Of a stretch of 64,000 nucleotides of DNA, positions 33,599 to 41,297 are shown piece after piece (the first letter of the stretch is position 1; each line of letters begins with the position of its first letter). The DNA is from Ideonella dechloratans (lineage in GTDB: Bacteria > Pseudomonadota > Gammaproteobacteria > Burkholderiales > Burkholderiaceae_C). Location of the stretch: the NCBI RefSeq assembly GCF_021049305.1, contig NZ_CP088081.1, forward strand, positions 868,001 through 932,000. Direction: 5' to 3'. The translations under genes were made by a program, and so were the position numbers. The notes under the pieces are model-generated. The model did not search any database, was not told the DNA's origin, and saw only the letters and a program-made list of their open reading frames with translations.

Positions 33599-34209
33599 TG
33601 CTGGGCGCGCTTCCCGATCTGGCCTCCGGCCTGCTGTGCGGCCTGCTGTTCGGCTACGTGCTGGAGAGCGCCGGTTTCGGCAGTCCCTGCAAGCTCACGG
33701 CCCAGTTCCGCCTGTCGGACTGGTCGGTCTTCAAGGTCATGTTCACCGCCATCATCGTGGCGGCCCTGGGTCTGACCGCGCTGGAACAGCTGGGCTGGCT
33801 GGCGGCCGACGAGGTCTACGTGCCACCGTCCTACCTGGGTGCCGCGGCCATCGGCGGGGCCCTGGTGGGCGCCGGCTTTGCCGTGGGCGGCTACTGCCCC
33901 GGCACCTCGGTGGTGGGGCTGTTCTCCGGGCGGCTGGATGCCCTGGTCTTCCTGCTGGGCCTGCTGCTGGGCACCGTCGGTTTCGCCGGCACCTTCGACA
34001 CCCTGGAGGCCTGGACCACCGCTGGCGAGACCCAGGCCGTCACCCTGCCCGAGGCCTTGCACCTGAACCCCTGGTGGGTCAACGCGGCCCTGGTGGCGGC
34101 CGGGGTGGCGGTGTTCTGGATCGGCGCGCGTTTCGAGCGCCGCCGCGGCGGGCCCGTCACCGCCGAGCAGGCCGTGGCCGGGGCGTCTGCCGATGTGTCC
34201 GCACCCTGA
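33598..34209 (+). CDS. YeeE/YedE family membrane protein, second component
   Basis: A 203-residue membrane protein with about five transmembrane segments. It has G-F-G-S-P-C-K-L-T and G-G-Y-C-P-G-T-S, each with one cysteine, matching the second half of the fused YeeE transporters. Start and stop of the pair are coupled. A secreted rhodanese is encoded 1 kb downstream, which supports a role in moving thiosulfate or persulfide-type sulfur. The charged C-terminal tail should be cytoplasmic. Confidence 0.86.
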   Translation: MLGALPDLASGLLCGLLFGYVLESAGFGSPCKLTAQFRLSDWSVFKVMFTAIIVAALGLTALEQLGWLAADEVYVPPSYLGAAAIGGALVGAGFAVGGYCPGTSVVGLFSGRLDALVFLLGLLLGTVGFAGTFDTLEAWTTAGETQAVTLPEALHLNPWWVNAALVAAGVAVFWIGARFERRRGGPVTAEQAVAGASADVSAP

Positions 34210-34260
34210 TCGTCCCCTGAAGCCCTCTCGATCCTCCCATCCCCAATGAAAGGACTGTCC

Positions 34261-34500
34261 ATGACCCGACGCAACCCCACCCGCGGCCGTGCTGCCGCGG
34301 CCGCCCTGGCCGCCGCCCTGGCCGGCGTGAGCGCCGCCCCGTCCGCCCTGGCGGCCGACGCCGCCGCCTCTGCGGCCAGCGCCGCCTCCAGCCCCAAGAA
34401 GGCCGAGAACCCCTGCGGGCCCAAGAAGAAGAAGGCCGCCAACCCCTGCGGGCCGTCCAACCCCTGCGGCCCGAAAAAGAAGAAGCCGTCCAGGGACTGA
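34261..34500 (+). CDS. Small secreted Cys/Lys-repeat protein (NPCGP repeats)
   Basis: A 79-residue protein. A twin-Arg/Ala-rich signal peptide ends at A-L-A-A. The mature part of about 45 residues has three N-P-C-G-P motifs, two of them followed by K-K-K-K. The only cysteines are those three. ATG 34261 has AGGA 7 bases upstream; an ATG at 34246 would add five residues. The sequence is not a known enzyme or carrier that I recognise. It is encoded between a sulfur transporter pair and a rhodanese, so the cysteines may carry sulfur or metal, but this is speculation. Confidence 0.65.
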   Translation: MTRRNPTRGRAAAAALAAALAGVSAAPSALAADAAASAASAASSPKKAENPCGPKKKKAANPCGPSNPCGPKKKKPSRD

Positions 34501-34515
34501 GGCCGCGGTCCGCCC

Positions 34516-35226
34516 ATGTTGGTCGCCGTGGCGCATCCGGCCGCCCCGTCCGCTCCGGGTCGTGCCGTTCCATCTGTCCCGTCCGCCCCGTCCGCGCACT
34601 CGGCCCTCTTGCAGCACTGCGCGGCCACAGTGGTGGAGGTGCAGGCGCGCTATGCCCAGGCCTCGATCAGCCTGGCCGAGGCGGCGCTGGCCGGGGCCCG
34701 CCAGTTCGTCGAGTGGGCGCACCACCCCCGGCAGGACTGGGTCGATGCCCGGCATGGCACGCGGTTCTTCTATCACGCCCATGCGGCCGAGGAGCGGATG
34801 GCCGGCGAGCATGGCCACTTTCACCTCTTCGTGCCGGCCCGCATGCCCGGTGGCCCGGGCTTCAGCCATCTGGCGGGCCTGTCGCTGGATGCGCGGGGCC
34901 TGCCCCTGCGCTGGTTCACCACCAACCGCTGGGTGACCGGCGAGCAGTGGGCCGACGCGGACACGCTGGTGGCGGCGCTGCCGCGGCTGCAATGGCAGGC
35001 CCGCGGGCGCCTGGGGCCGGTGGGCCGCTGGCTGGGCGCCATGGTGCAGCTCCATGCCGATGAACTGACTCGCCTGCTGCGCGCCCGCGATGCGCGCCTG
35101 CAGGCCCTGGCCGCGGCCCAGCAGCGTTCGCCCGAGGCCCTGCGGGACGACCGCAGTCTGCACATCCTCACCCAATGTCCGATCGATCTGCTGGCCCGCC
35201 TGGCGGCCGTGGACGCGGACGCCTGA
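34516..35226 (+). CDS. Conserved hypothetical protein (DUF6969-like)
   Basis: A 236-residue protein without signal peptide or membrane segment. The central part has a His-rich pattern: F-V-E-W-A-H-H-P, then F-F-Y-H-A-H-A, E-H-G-H-F-H-L-F and a W-F-T-T-N-R-W-V-T segment. I associate this with the DUF6969 family, whose role is unknown; the histidines could bind a metal. The first 40 residues are a low-complexity Pro/Ser/Ala leader, so a later start is possible. It lies 16 bases after the NPCGP gene and 16 before the rhodanese, suggesting one operon. Confidence 0.7.
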   Translation: MLVAVAHPAAPSAPGRAVPSVPSAPSAHSALLQHCAATVVEVQARYAQASISLAEAALAGARQFVEWAHHPRQDWVDARHGTRFFYHAHAAEERMAGEHGHFHLFVPARMPGGPGFSHLAGLSLDARGLPLRWFTTNRWVTGEQWADADTLVAALPRLQWQARGRLGPVGRWLGAMVQLHADELTRLLRARDARLQALAAAQQRSPEALRDDRSLHILTQCPIDLLARLAAVDADA

Positions 35227-35242
35227 CCCAAGGAGACACCCC

Positions 35243-36214
35243 ATGAAACCCCTTTTCCATGCCGCGGCCGCCCTGGCCCTGGTCTGCGCGGGCCTGTCCG
35301 CGCGCGCCGTCGAGCTGCCCGGTCCCGTGGTCGATGCCGCCTGGCTGGCCGGCCATCTGAACGAGGTGCAGGTGGTGGAGGTGCGCAGCGACGTCGCCTC
35401 CTTCGGCCGCGAACCGGTGTTCGAGACCGACAAGAAGAGCGGCAAGAAGGTGCTCAGCGAAGTCGGCGGCCACCTGCCCGGCGCGCGGCTGGTGGACTTC
35501 AAGGTGGTGCGGACCGAGCGCCAGGTCGGTGACCGCAAGATCAAGTACCTGATTCCCGAGCAGGCCGACTTCCAGGCCCGCATGCAGGCCGCTGGTGTGA
35601 TGGCCAACCAGCCCATCGTGTTGGTGCCGGTGGGTCAGGACATCGCCGAGATCGACGAGGCCCTGCGCCTGTACTGGAGCTTCAAGGTCTATGGCGAAGA
35701 CAAGGTGGCCGTGCTCGACGGCGGGGCGGCCGGCTGGCTGGCCGATGGCCACGGCGTGAGCACCACGCCGGTGGCGGCCGCGCTGGGCACCTGGAAGGCC
35801 GGCACTCCTCGGCCCCAGCTGGTGGCCAGCTCCGACGACGTGGCCGGCGCCGCCACCGCCGGCGTGCAGCTGGTCGATGGCCGGCCGCTGCCCCAGTACC
35901 ACGGCCTGAGCAAGCGCGACTTCGTCGGTGGCTACGGCCATGTGGCGGGCGCCCAGGTGCTGGCGCCCGAACTGCTGACCCGCGCGGCCAACGGCGCCCT
36001 GTACTTCCTGCCCGCCAAGACCTACGAGGCCCTGCTCAAGGCCAGCGGCGTGGACCCGGCCAAGCCCGCCATCAGCTACTGCAACAGCGGCCACCTGGCC
36101 GCCGGCCCCTGGTTCGTCATGAGCGAGATCGTGGGCAACAAGTCCACCCGCCTGTACGACGGCTCCCTCTACCTGTGGACGCTGGAGCAGCGCCCGCTGG
36201 TGAGCGTGCAGTGA
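35243..36214 (+). CDS. Periplasmic thiosulfate sulfurtransferase (tandem rhodanese)
   Basis: A 323-residue protein with a signal peptide ending near A-R-A. Two rhodanese domains follow. The first lacks the active-site Cys; the second has it in S-Y-C-N-S-G-H-L-A-A. This split, with only the second half active, is typical of tandem rhodaneses such as SseA. It would transfer sulfane sulfur in the periplasm. ATG 35243 has AAGGAGA 7 bases upstream. The neighbouring sulfur transporter pair supports a link to thiosulfate or persulfide use. Confidence 0.87.
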   Translation: MKPLFHAAAALALVCAGLSARAVELPGPVVDAAWLAGHLNEVQVVEVRSDVASFGREPVFETDKKSGKKVLSEVGGHLPGARLVDFKVVRTERQVGDRKIKYLIPEQADFQARMQAAGVMANQPIVLVPVGQDIAEIDEALRLYWSFKVYGEDKVAVLDGGAAGWLADGHGVSTTPVAAALGTWKAGTPRPQLVASSDDVAGAATAGVQLVDGRPLPQYHGLSKRDFVGGYGHVAGAQVLAPELLTRAANGALYFLPAKTYEALLKASGVDPAKPAISYCNSGHLAAGPWFVMSEIVGNKSTRLYDGSLYLWTLEQRPLVSVQ

Positions 36215-36259
36215 GGCCGGACCGGGGCAGGGGGCGGCACTAGAATCCCGCCCCGGTAC

Positions 36260-36336
36260 GGGCCGTTAGCTCAGTCGGTCAGAGCAGAGGACTCATAATC
36301 CTTTGGTCCGGGGTTCGAGCCCCCGACGGCCTACCA
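36260..36336 (+). tRNA. tRNA with CAT anticodon, probably tRNA-Ile2
   Basis: A 77-base tRNA with encoded CCA. The acceptor stem GGGCCGT pairs with ACGGCCT, with a G1-T72 wobble. The anticodon loop is CTCATAA. The C at 34, the GGACTCATAATCC stem-loop and the following TTGGTC resemble E. coli ileX (lysidine-modified CAT reading ATA) more than elongator Met. Identity needs a TilS-determinant check; Met remains possible. Confidence 0.85.
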
Positions 36337-36348
36337 ATCCTCTCCACG

Positions 36349-36378
36349 CGAGGTGCTCCGCGACAGCGGGGCACCTCG
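36349..36378 (+). terminator. Strong hairpin after the CAT tRNA
   Basis: Arms CGAGGTGC and GCACCTCG enclose an inner CCGC/GCGG stem with a GACA loop, giving a 30-base near-perfect hairpin 13 bases past the tRNA. The following CTGTCGTTTCAG is only weakly T-rich. It may end the tRNA transcript or protect its 3' end. Confidence 0.55.
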
Positions 36379-36419
36379 CTGTCGTTTCAGCCTGCCCCAA
36401 CGGTGCGGGCGCCCCAGAG

Positions 36420-37307
36420 ATGTCCCGCCTCCTGTCCTCGTCCCTGCTGCCGCTGCTGGCCATCCTGGGCTCGGTCACGTTCCTGGGCCTGGGCACGTCC
36501 TGGGCCAAGCACACGCTGTTTCCGCTGGTGGGGGCGCCGGGCACCACGGCCGTGCGGGTGGGCTTCTCGGCCTTGCTGCTCTTGCTGATCTGGCGGCCCT
36601 GGCGCTGGCGCCTGGCGCGCGCCGAGTGGAAGGCGCTCGTGGCCTATGGCGTGACGCTGGGGCTGATGAACCTGACCTTCTACCAGTCGCTGCGCAGCAT
36701 TCCCTTCGGTGTGGCGGTGGCCATCGAGTTCGCCGGGCCGCTGACGGTGGCACTGCTGGGCTCGCGCCGCCTGCCGGACTTCATCTGGCTGCTGCTGGCC
36801 ATCGCGGGCCTGGGCCTGCTGCTGCCGCTGGGCCACGGGGTCAGCACGCTGGACCCGGTGGGGGTGGGCTGGGCCGGGGTGGCCGCCGTGTGCTGGGCGC
36901 TCTACATCCTGTTCGGCAAGCGGGTGGGACATCTGCACGCCGGGCAGTCGGTGGCCATCGGCCTGACGGTGGCCGCGCTGACGGTGGTGCCGGTGGGCGT
37001 GGCCCAGGCCGGAGCGTCCCTGTTGTCGCCGGTGGTGCTGGGGGTGGGGCTGTGCGTGGCGGCCATCTCCAGCGCGGTGCCCATCTCGCTGGAGATGGTG
37101 GCCCTCAAGCGTCTGCCGCCCCAGGCCTTCGGCATCATGATCAGCATGGAGCCGGCGGTGGCCGCGCTGCTGGCGCTGGGCCTGCTGGACGAGCGCCTGA
37201 GCCCGGGGCAGTGGCTGGCCATCGGGCTGATCGTGTCGGCCTCCGTTGGCAGCGCGCTGACGGCCCGCCGCAGCAGCGCTCCGCCCGAGACGGCCCTGCC
37301 GGCCTGA
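36420..37307 (+). CDS. EamA family exporter (RhtA-like)
   Basis: A 295-residue inner-membrane protein with ten predicted helices in two EamA repeats. The pattern, including a G-T-S-W-A-K-H first helix and a late S-S-A-V-P-I-S-L-E-M-x-A-L segment, matches the RhtA subgroup, which exports threonine and homoserine in E. coli. The substrate here is not proven. The codon before ATG 36420 and the tRNA hairpin suggest an independent transcript starting after the tRNA. Confidence 0.85.
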   Translation: MSRLLSSSLLPLLAILGSVTFLGLGTSWAKHTLFPLVGAPGTTAVRVGFSALLLLLIWRPWRWRLARAEWKALVAYGVTLGLMNLTFYQSLRSIPFGVAVAIEFAGPLTVALLGSRRLPDFIWLLLAIAGLGLLLPLGHGVSTLDPVGVGWAGVAAVCWALYILFGKRVGHLHAGQSVAIGLTVAALTVVPVGVAQAGASLLSPVVLGVGLCVAAISSAVPISLEMVALKRLPPQAFGIMISMEPAVAALLALGLLDERLSPGQWLAIGLIVSASVGSALTARRSSAPPETALPA

Positions 37308-37331
37308 GCGCCGCCGCGCTAAGCTCGCGGC

Positions 37332-38198
37332 ATGCCGATCGACACCGCACCGTTTCGCGTGCCGCCCGCCAAGGCGGTGGACCTGGGACGCTGGCCCACG
37401 CGGGTCAAGCCCCTGTATGCCGACAAGGCGGACTACCAGCAGCAGCTGGGCAAGCATGTGGCCCGGCTGGCCGAGCGGCAGAACCTGCTCTACGCGCACG
37501 ACCGCTACGCCCTGCTGCTGATCTTCCAGGCCATGGACGCGGCGGGCAAGGACGGGGTCATCAAGCACGTGATGTCCGGCGTCAACCCGCAGGGCTGCCA
37601 GGTCACCAGCTTCAAGCACCCCAGCGCGCAGGAGCTGGACCACGACTTCCTCTGGCGCAGCACCCAGTGGCTGCCCGAGCGGGGCCGCATCGGCATCTTC
37701 AACCGCTCCTACTACGAGGAGGTGCTGATCGTGAAGGTGCACCCCGAGGTGCTGGCCGGCGAGAACCTGCCGGACAAGACGCGCGAGAACTCGCATCTCT
37801 GGCAGCACCGCTACGAGTCGATCAACGACCTGGAGCAGCACCTGCACCGCAACGGCACCCGCATCCTGAAGTTCTTCCTGCACCTGTCGAAGGAGGAGCA
37901 GCGTCAGCGCTTCCTGGCCCGGCTGGACGACCCCGAGAAGAACTGGAAGTTCTGCATGGCCGACATCCAGGAACGCGAACGCTGGGACGACTACCAGCGC
38001 GCCTACGAAGACGCGCTGAGCGCCACCAGCACGGCCCATGCGCCCTGGTACGTGGTGCCGGCCGACGACAAGCAGAACGCGCGCCTCATCGTCTCCCAGG
38101 TCATCGTGGAGGCGCTGGACGCGCTGGACATGCACTACCCGGCCTCGACGCTGAGCGCCGAGCAGTTGCAGGACGTGCGCCGCCGGCTGGCGAAGTGA
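37332..38198 (+). CDS. Polyphosphate kinase 2 family protein
   Basis: A 288-residue P-loop kinase of the PPK2 family, which uses polyphosphate to phosphorylate nucleoside mono- or diphosphates. The Walker A variant is [11 protein letters not shown], the lid region has [12 protein letters not shown], and [12 protein letters not shown] corresponds to Walker B. The length fits single-domain PPK2 of the class I/III type. Which nucleotide it prefers cannot be settled by reading alone. Confidence 0.92.
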   Translation: MPIDTAPFRVPPAKAVDLGRWPTRVKPLYADKADYQQQLGKHVARLAERQNLLYAHDRYALLLIFQAMDAAGKDGVIKHVMSGVNPQGCQVTSFKHPSAQELDHDFLWRSTQWLPERGRIGIFNRSYYEEVLIVKVHPEVLAGENLPDKTRENSHLWQHRYESINDLEQHLHRNGTRILKFFLHLSKEEQRQRFLARLDDPEKNWKFCMADIQERERWDDYQRAYEDALSATSTAHAPWYVVPADDKQNARLIVSQVIVEALDALDMHYPASTLSAEQLQDVRRRLAK

Positions 38199-38204
38199 GG
38201 GCGG

Positions 38205-38867
38205 TCAGATCTCGCTGATCACGGCCTCGGCCGGCAGGCGCGACTTGGGCAGCCTGGCGTTGAAGTCCTCGTCGCTGCGGTGGCCCAGGGCCACCAGCAC
38301 CACGGCCGTGAGCCCACGCGCGTCCAGGCCCAGCGCGGCATTCACCGCGGCCGCGTCGAAGCCCTCCATCGGGCAGGCGTCCAGGCCCAGCGTGGCCGCA
38401 CCCAGCAGCAGCTCGCCCAGGGCCAGGTAGACCTGCTTCTGGGCCCAGACGGCGGTGTCGCCCAGTTCGCGGTGCAGCTTCACATAGCCGCCACGGCTGT
38501 TGGCCTGGCCGGCCTTGGCCTCGGGCGTGGCAAAGCGGCCATCGGCGGCCTCCTGCTCCAGCAAGGCGCTCAGGTGGGCGTCGTCCAGGTCGGTGCGGGC
38601 GCACAGCACCACCACGTGCGAGGCCTTCATCACCTTGGGCGTGTTGTAGGCGAAGGGCCCTTGCGTGCCCTGGGCCACCTTGGCCTTGCCTGCCTCGCTG
38701 CTGGCGATCACGAAATGCCAGGGCTGCGAGTTGACCGAGGAGGGCGCGTAGCGCAGCAGGGTACGCAGCTGGTCCATCGTCTCGGCCGGGATGGTGCGGC
38801 TGGGGTCGAAGGCCTTGCTGGTGTGGCGGCGGCGGGCGATCTCGGACAGGTTGACGGCAGTGCTCAT
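38205..38867 (-). CDS. Oxygen-insensitive NAD(P)H nitroreductase (NfsB-like)
   Basis: A 220-residue FMN enzyme. It has the R-R-H-T-S-K-A-F start, the S-S-V-N-S-Q-P-W-H-F FMN/dimer motif and a late G-L-D-A-C-P-M-E-G-F-D motif, all typical of the NfsB group (dihydropteridine reductase-like). It reduces nitroaromatics and quinones in vitro. It is divergent from an LysR gene 89 bases away with a dyad between, a classic arrangement of target and regulator. Confidence 0.92.
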   Translation of the reverse strand: MSTAVNLSEIARRRHTSKAFDPSRTIPAETMDQLRTLLRYAPSSVNSQPWHFVIASSEAGKAKVAQGTQGPFAYNTPKVMKASHVVVLCARTDLDDAHLSALLEQEAADGRFATPEAKAGQANSRGGYVKLHRELGDTAVWAQKQVYLALGELLLGAATLGLDACPMEGFDAAAVNAALGLDARGLTAVVLVALGHRSDEDFNARLPKSRLPAEAVISEI

Positions 38868-38893
38868 GCAGAACTCCTCAGGACAATTTCCCC

Positions 38894-38921
38894 TATCTTG
38901 ACTCTGCGACGGACGAAGATA
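38894..38921. promoter_or_regulatory. Candidate LysR operator TATCTT-N16-AAGATA
   Basis: A perfect 6-bp inverted repeat with a 16-base spacer lies midway between the divergent nitroreductase and LysR genes, in the least GC-rich part of the gap. LysR proteins bind such interrupted dyads. The match is by inspection only. Confidence 0.45.
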
Positions 38922-38956
38922 AACATGCTCTGTCGAGAATATTTTTCGGGAATCCG

Positions 38957-39907
38957 TTGAAGATCAACCGACTGGACGACCTGCAGGTCTTCGTGGCGGC
39001 CGCCGAGGCCGGCAGCTTCACCGATGTGGCGCGCCACCTGCACCTGACGCCCGCGGCCGTCAGCGCCGTCGTCAAGCGCCTGGAGCAGGCCCTGGGCACG
39101 CGGCTGTTCGAGCGCTCCACGCGCCATGTGCGGCTGTCCGAGGCCGGTGAGCGCCTGCTGGCCCCGGCCCGCCAGGCCCTGCAGGCGCTGGCCCAGTGCG
39201 AAGGCGCGCTGCAGGACGCCAACGACCCGGCCGGGCGCCTGGCCGGCCCCTTGCGCATGGCCCTGCCCAGCGACCTGGGCCGCCACCAGCTGCTGGGCTG
39301 GCTGGCCGAGTTCCTGGCCGACGACGAGGCCGTGTCGCTGGAGCTGCGGGTCAGCGACCGCCTGTCCCACCTGCTGGAGCAGCCGGTGGACCTGGCGGTG
39401 CGCTACGGTGAGCCGGACGACTCCGGCTTCATCGCCCTGCCGCTGGCGCCGCGCAACGCCCGGGTGCTGGTGGCCTCGCCGGCCTACCTGGCCCGGCACG
39501 GCGCGCCGCAGACGCCGGCCGAGCTGCGCCGCCACAACTGCCTGCGCTTCGTGCTGGGCGAAGCGCTCTACAGCCGCTGGCGGCTGGAGGGCGCGGCCGC
39601 GGCCCAGACGGTGGAGGTGCGCGGGCGCCACCAGGCCGACGACGGCGCGGTAGTGCGCCAGTGGGCGGTGCAGGGCCTGGGCATTGCCTACAAGAGCGCA
39701 CTGGACGTGGCCGACGACCTGGCCGCGGGCCGTCTGGTGCGCCTGCTGCCGGGCTGGAGCGAGCCCGCACCGCTGAACCTGGTGGTGGTGAGCCGCCAGC
39801 AGCTCACGCCGGGCCTGCGCCGTCTGGCGGCCTTCCTGGCCCGCCGCTGCCAGGCCCTGCTGGCGCCGCTGCCGGAATGCCGGCAGACGCCGGAGGACGG
39901 GGGCTGA
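38957..39907 (+). CDS. LysR family transcriptional regulator
   Basis: A 316-residue LysR regulator, with the helix-turn-helix at A-A-E-A-G-S-F-T-D-V-A and L-T-P-A-A-V-S-A-V-V-K-R-L-E. The effector domain is of the CrgA/DmlR-like type, with V-D-L-A-V-R-Y-G-E-P. The start is TTG 38957, because no ATG or GTG is available before the HTH; this weak start may keep its level low. It is divergent from the nitroreductase and probably controls it together with itself. Confidence 0.88.
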   Translation: MKINRLDDLQVFVAAAEAGSFTDVARHLHLTPAAVSAVVKRLEQALGTRLFERSTRHVRLSEAGERLLAPARQALQALAQCEGALQDANDPAGRLAGPLRMALPSDLGRHQLLGWLAEFLADDEAVSLELRVSDRLSHLLEQPVDLAVRYGEPDDSGFIALPLAPRNARVLVASPAYLARHGAPQTPAELRRHNCLRFVLGEALYSRWRLEGAAAAQTVEVRGRHQADDGAVVRQWAVQGLGIAYKSALDVADDLAAGRLVRLLPGWSEPAPLNLVVVSRQQLTPGLRRLAAFLARRCQALLAPLPECRQTPEDGG

Positions 39908-39916
39908 GGGGCCGGC

Positions 39917-41287
39917 TCAGGCCGCCTCGGCCACCGGCAGCTCCACCGTGAATTCGGCGCCGCCCCCGGCGGCCGGCGCCAGGCTGAGGTGGCCGCCGTG
40001 CTGGTCGATCAGGCCGTAGCTGATCGACAGGCCCAGCCCCGTGCCCTTGCCCACCGGCTTGGTGGTGAAGAAGGGGTCGAACACGCGGGCCACATGCTCG
40101 GGCGCGATGCCCGGGCCGTTGTCGGCAAAGCGCAGCCGCAGCTTGCCGCCCGGGCGCTCCGGGGGCTCCAGCGTGATCCGCAGCCGGCCCTCGGGCCGTC
40201 CCGCGCAGGCATCGGCCGCGTTCTGGATCAGGTTGAGCATCACCTGCAGCAGCTGGCCGGCGCTGCCCAGCACCTGCACCGGCGCGGCCGGCGGGGTCCA
40301 GTCGATGCGGAAGTCCGGCGCCGCGCCCTTGCGCACCCAGTGGATGGCCTGCTCCACCACCTGGCCCAGGTCCACCGGGCCGCGCTCCATCCGGTCGATC
40401 ACCGAGAAGCGCTTGAGCGCGTTGACGATGTCGGCCGTGCGGTGCGCGCCCTCGGTCATGCCGTCGATCACCGAGGGCAGGTCGGCCAGCGCGGCGTCGA
40501 TGCGCAGGCGCTGACGCAGCGCGGCCAGCTCGGGCGGCAGCGGGCCCGCGTGCACCGCGCCCAGGTACTGCTCCAGCCGGTCGGCGTACTTGCGCAGCGC
40601 GCTCACATTGCCCAGCAGGAAGCTGATCGGGTTGTTCAGCTCGTGCGCCACCCCGGCCACCAGCCGGCCCAGCGAGGCCATCTTCTCGCTGTGCAGCAGC
40701 TGGGCCTGGGTGCGTTTGAGCGCCTCGTGGGCCTCCTGCAGGGCGCGGTAGGCGCGCTTGAGCTCCCCCAGCGGCCGCCCCACGCAGACATGGCCGATCA
40801 CCCGGCCCTGGTGGTCCAGCCGCGGTGTGCAGTTGAAGTCCACCGGCACGGGCTGGCCCATCGCGTCGGCCAGCGCCACCTCCACCACCGCGCCGTCGCG
40901 CCGGGTCTGGCTCTGGGCCAGGGCCTCGCGCATGCGGCGGGCGTCCTCGCCCTGCGCGCCGCCCATCATCAGCGCGGCCGCGGGGGTGCCGCGCAGCACG
41001 GCGTCGGGCCGGCCCACCAGCGCGCACAGCGCGGCATTGGTCTCCTCGATCAGCCCCTGCTGGTCGCAGGCCAGCAGCACGTCGCTCATGGCCGTCAGCA
41101 GGCTGAGGATGAACTGCTGCGTGCGCTCCAGCTCGGCGTTCTTCTCCTCGCGCGCGGCCTCGTCGGCCAGCAGCTGGGCATAGACCTCGTCCATCTTGTG
41201 GATCACGTCCACCCAGGTGGATTCGTCCACGCCTTCCAGCGGCAGGGTGCGCAGGTCGGGGTGCGGGGACGGCAGGCGGTCGCTCAT
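39917..41287 (-). CDS. hoxJ: Hydrogenase-regulatory sensor histidine kinase HoxJ
   Basis: A 456-residue soluble kinase. An N-terminal helical stretch leads to a PAS domain (about 60-170), then a linker coil, the phospho-acceptor His215 in V-A-H-E-L-N-N-P, and an HATPase domain with N-x-x-x-N-A-A-D-A, D-N-G-P-G-I and G-T-G-L-G-L-S. This is the HoxJ/HupT architecture: the kinase binds the H2-sensing hydrogenase HoxBC and passes the signal to HoxA. The G2 box of the ATPase domain is intact, unlike the natural mutant of R. eutropha H16. It is the last gene of the locus, 10 bases after hoxC. Confidence 0.93.
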   Translation of the reverse strand: MSDRLPSPHPDLRTLPLEGVDESTWVDVIHKMDEVYAQLLADEAAREEKNAELERTQQFILSLLTAMSDVLLACDQQGLIEETNAALCALVGRPDAVLRGTPAAALMMGGAQGEDARRMREALAQSQTRRDGAVVEVALADAMGQPVPVDFNCTPRLDHQGRVIGHVCVGRPLGELKRAYRALQEAHEALKRTQAQLLHSEKMASLGRLVAGVAHELNNPISFLLGNVSALRKYADRLEQYLGAVHAGPLPPELAALRQRLRIDAALADLPSVIDGMTEGAHRTADIVNALKRFSVIDRMERGPVDLGQVVEQAIHWVRKGAAPDFRIDWTPPAAPVQVLGSAGQLLQVMLNLIQNAADACAGRPEGRLRITLEPPERPGGKLRLRFADNGPGIAPEHVARVFDPFFTTKPVGKGTGLGLSISYGLIDQHGGHLSLAPAAGGGAEFTVELPVAEAA

Positions 41288-41297
41288 GGCCGGGCCC

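Noticed and set aside
34261..34500. NPCGP protein as a ribosomally made modified peptide precursor
   Set aside because: No modification enzyme of a known type lies nearby. A Sec/Tat signal and Lys blocks fit a secreted carrier better, and even that is unproven.
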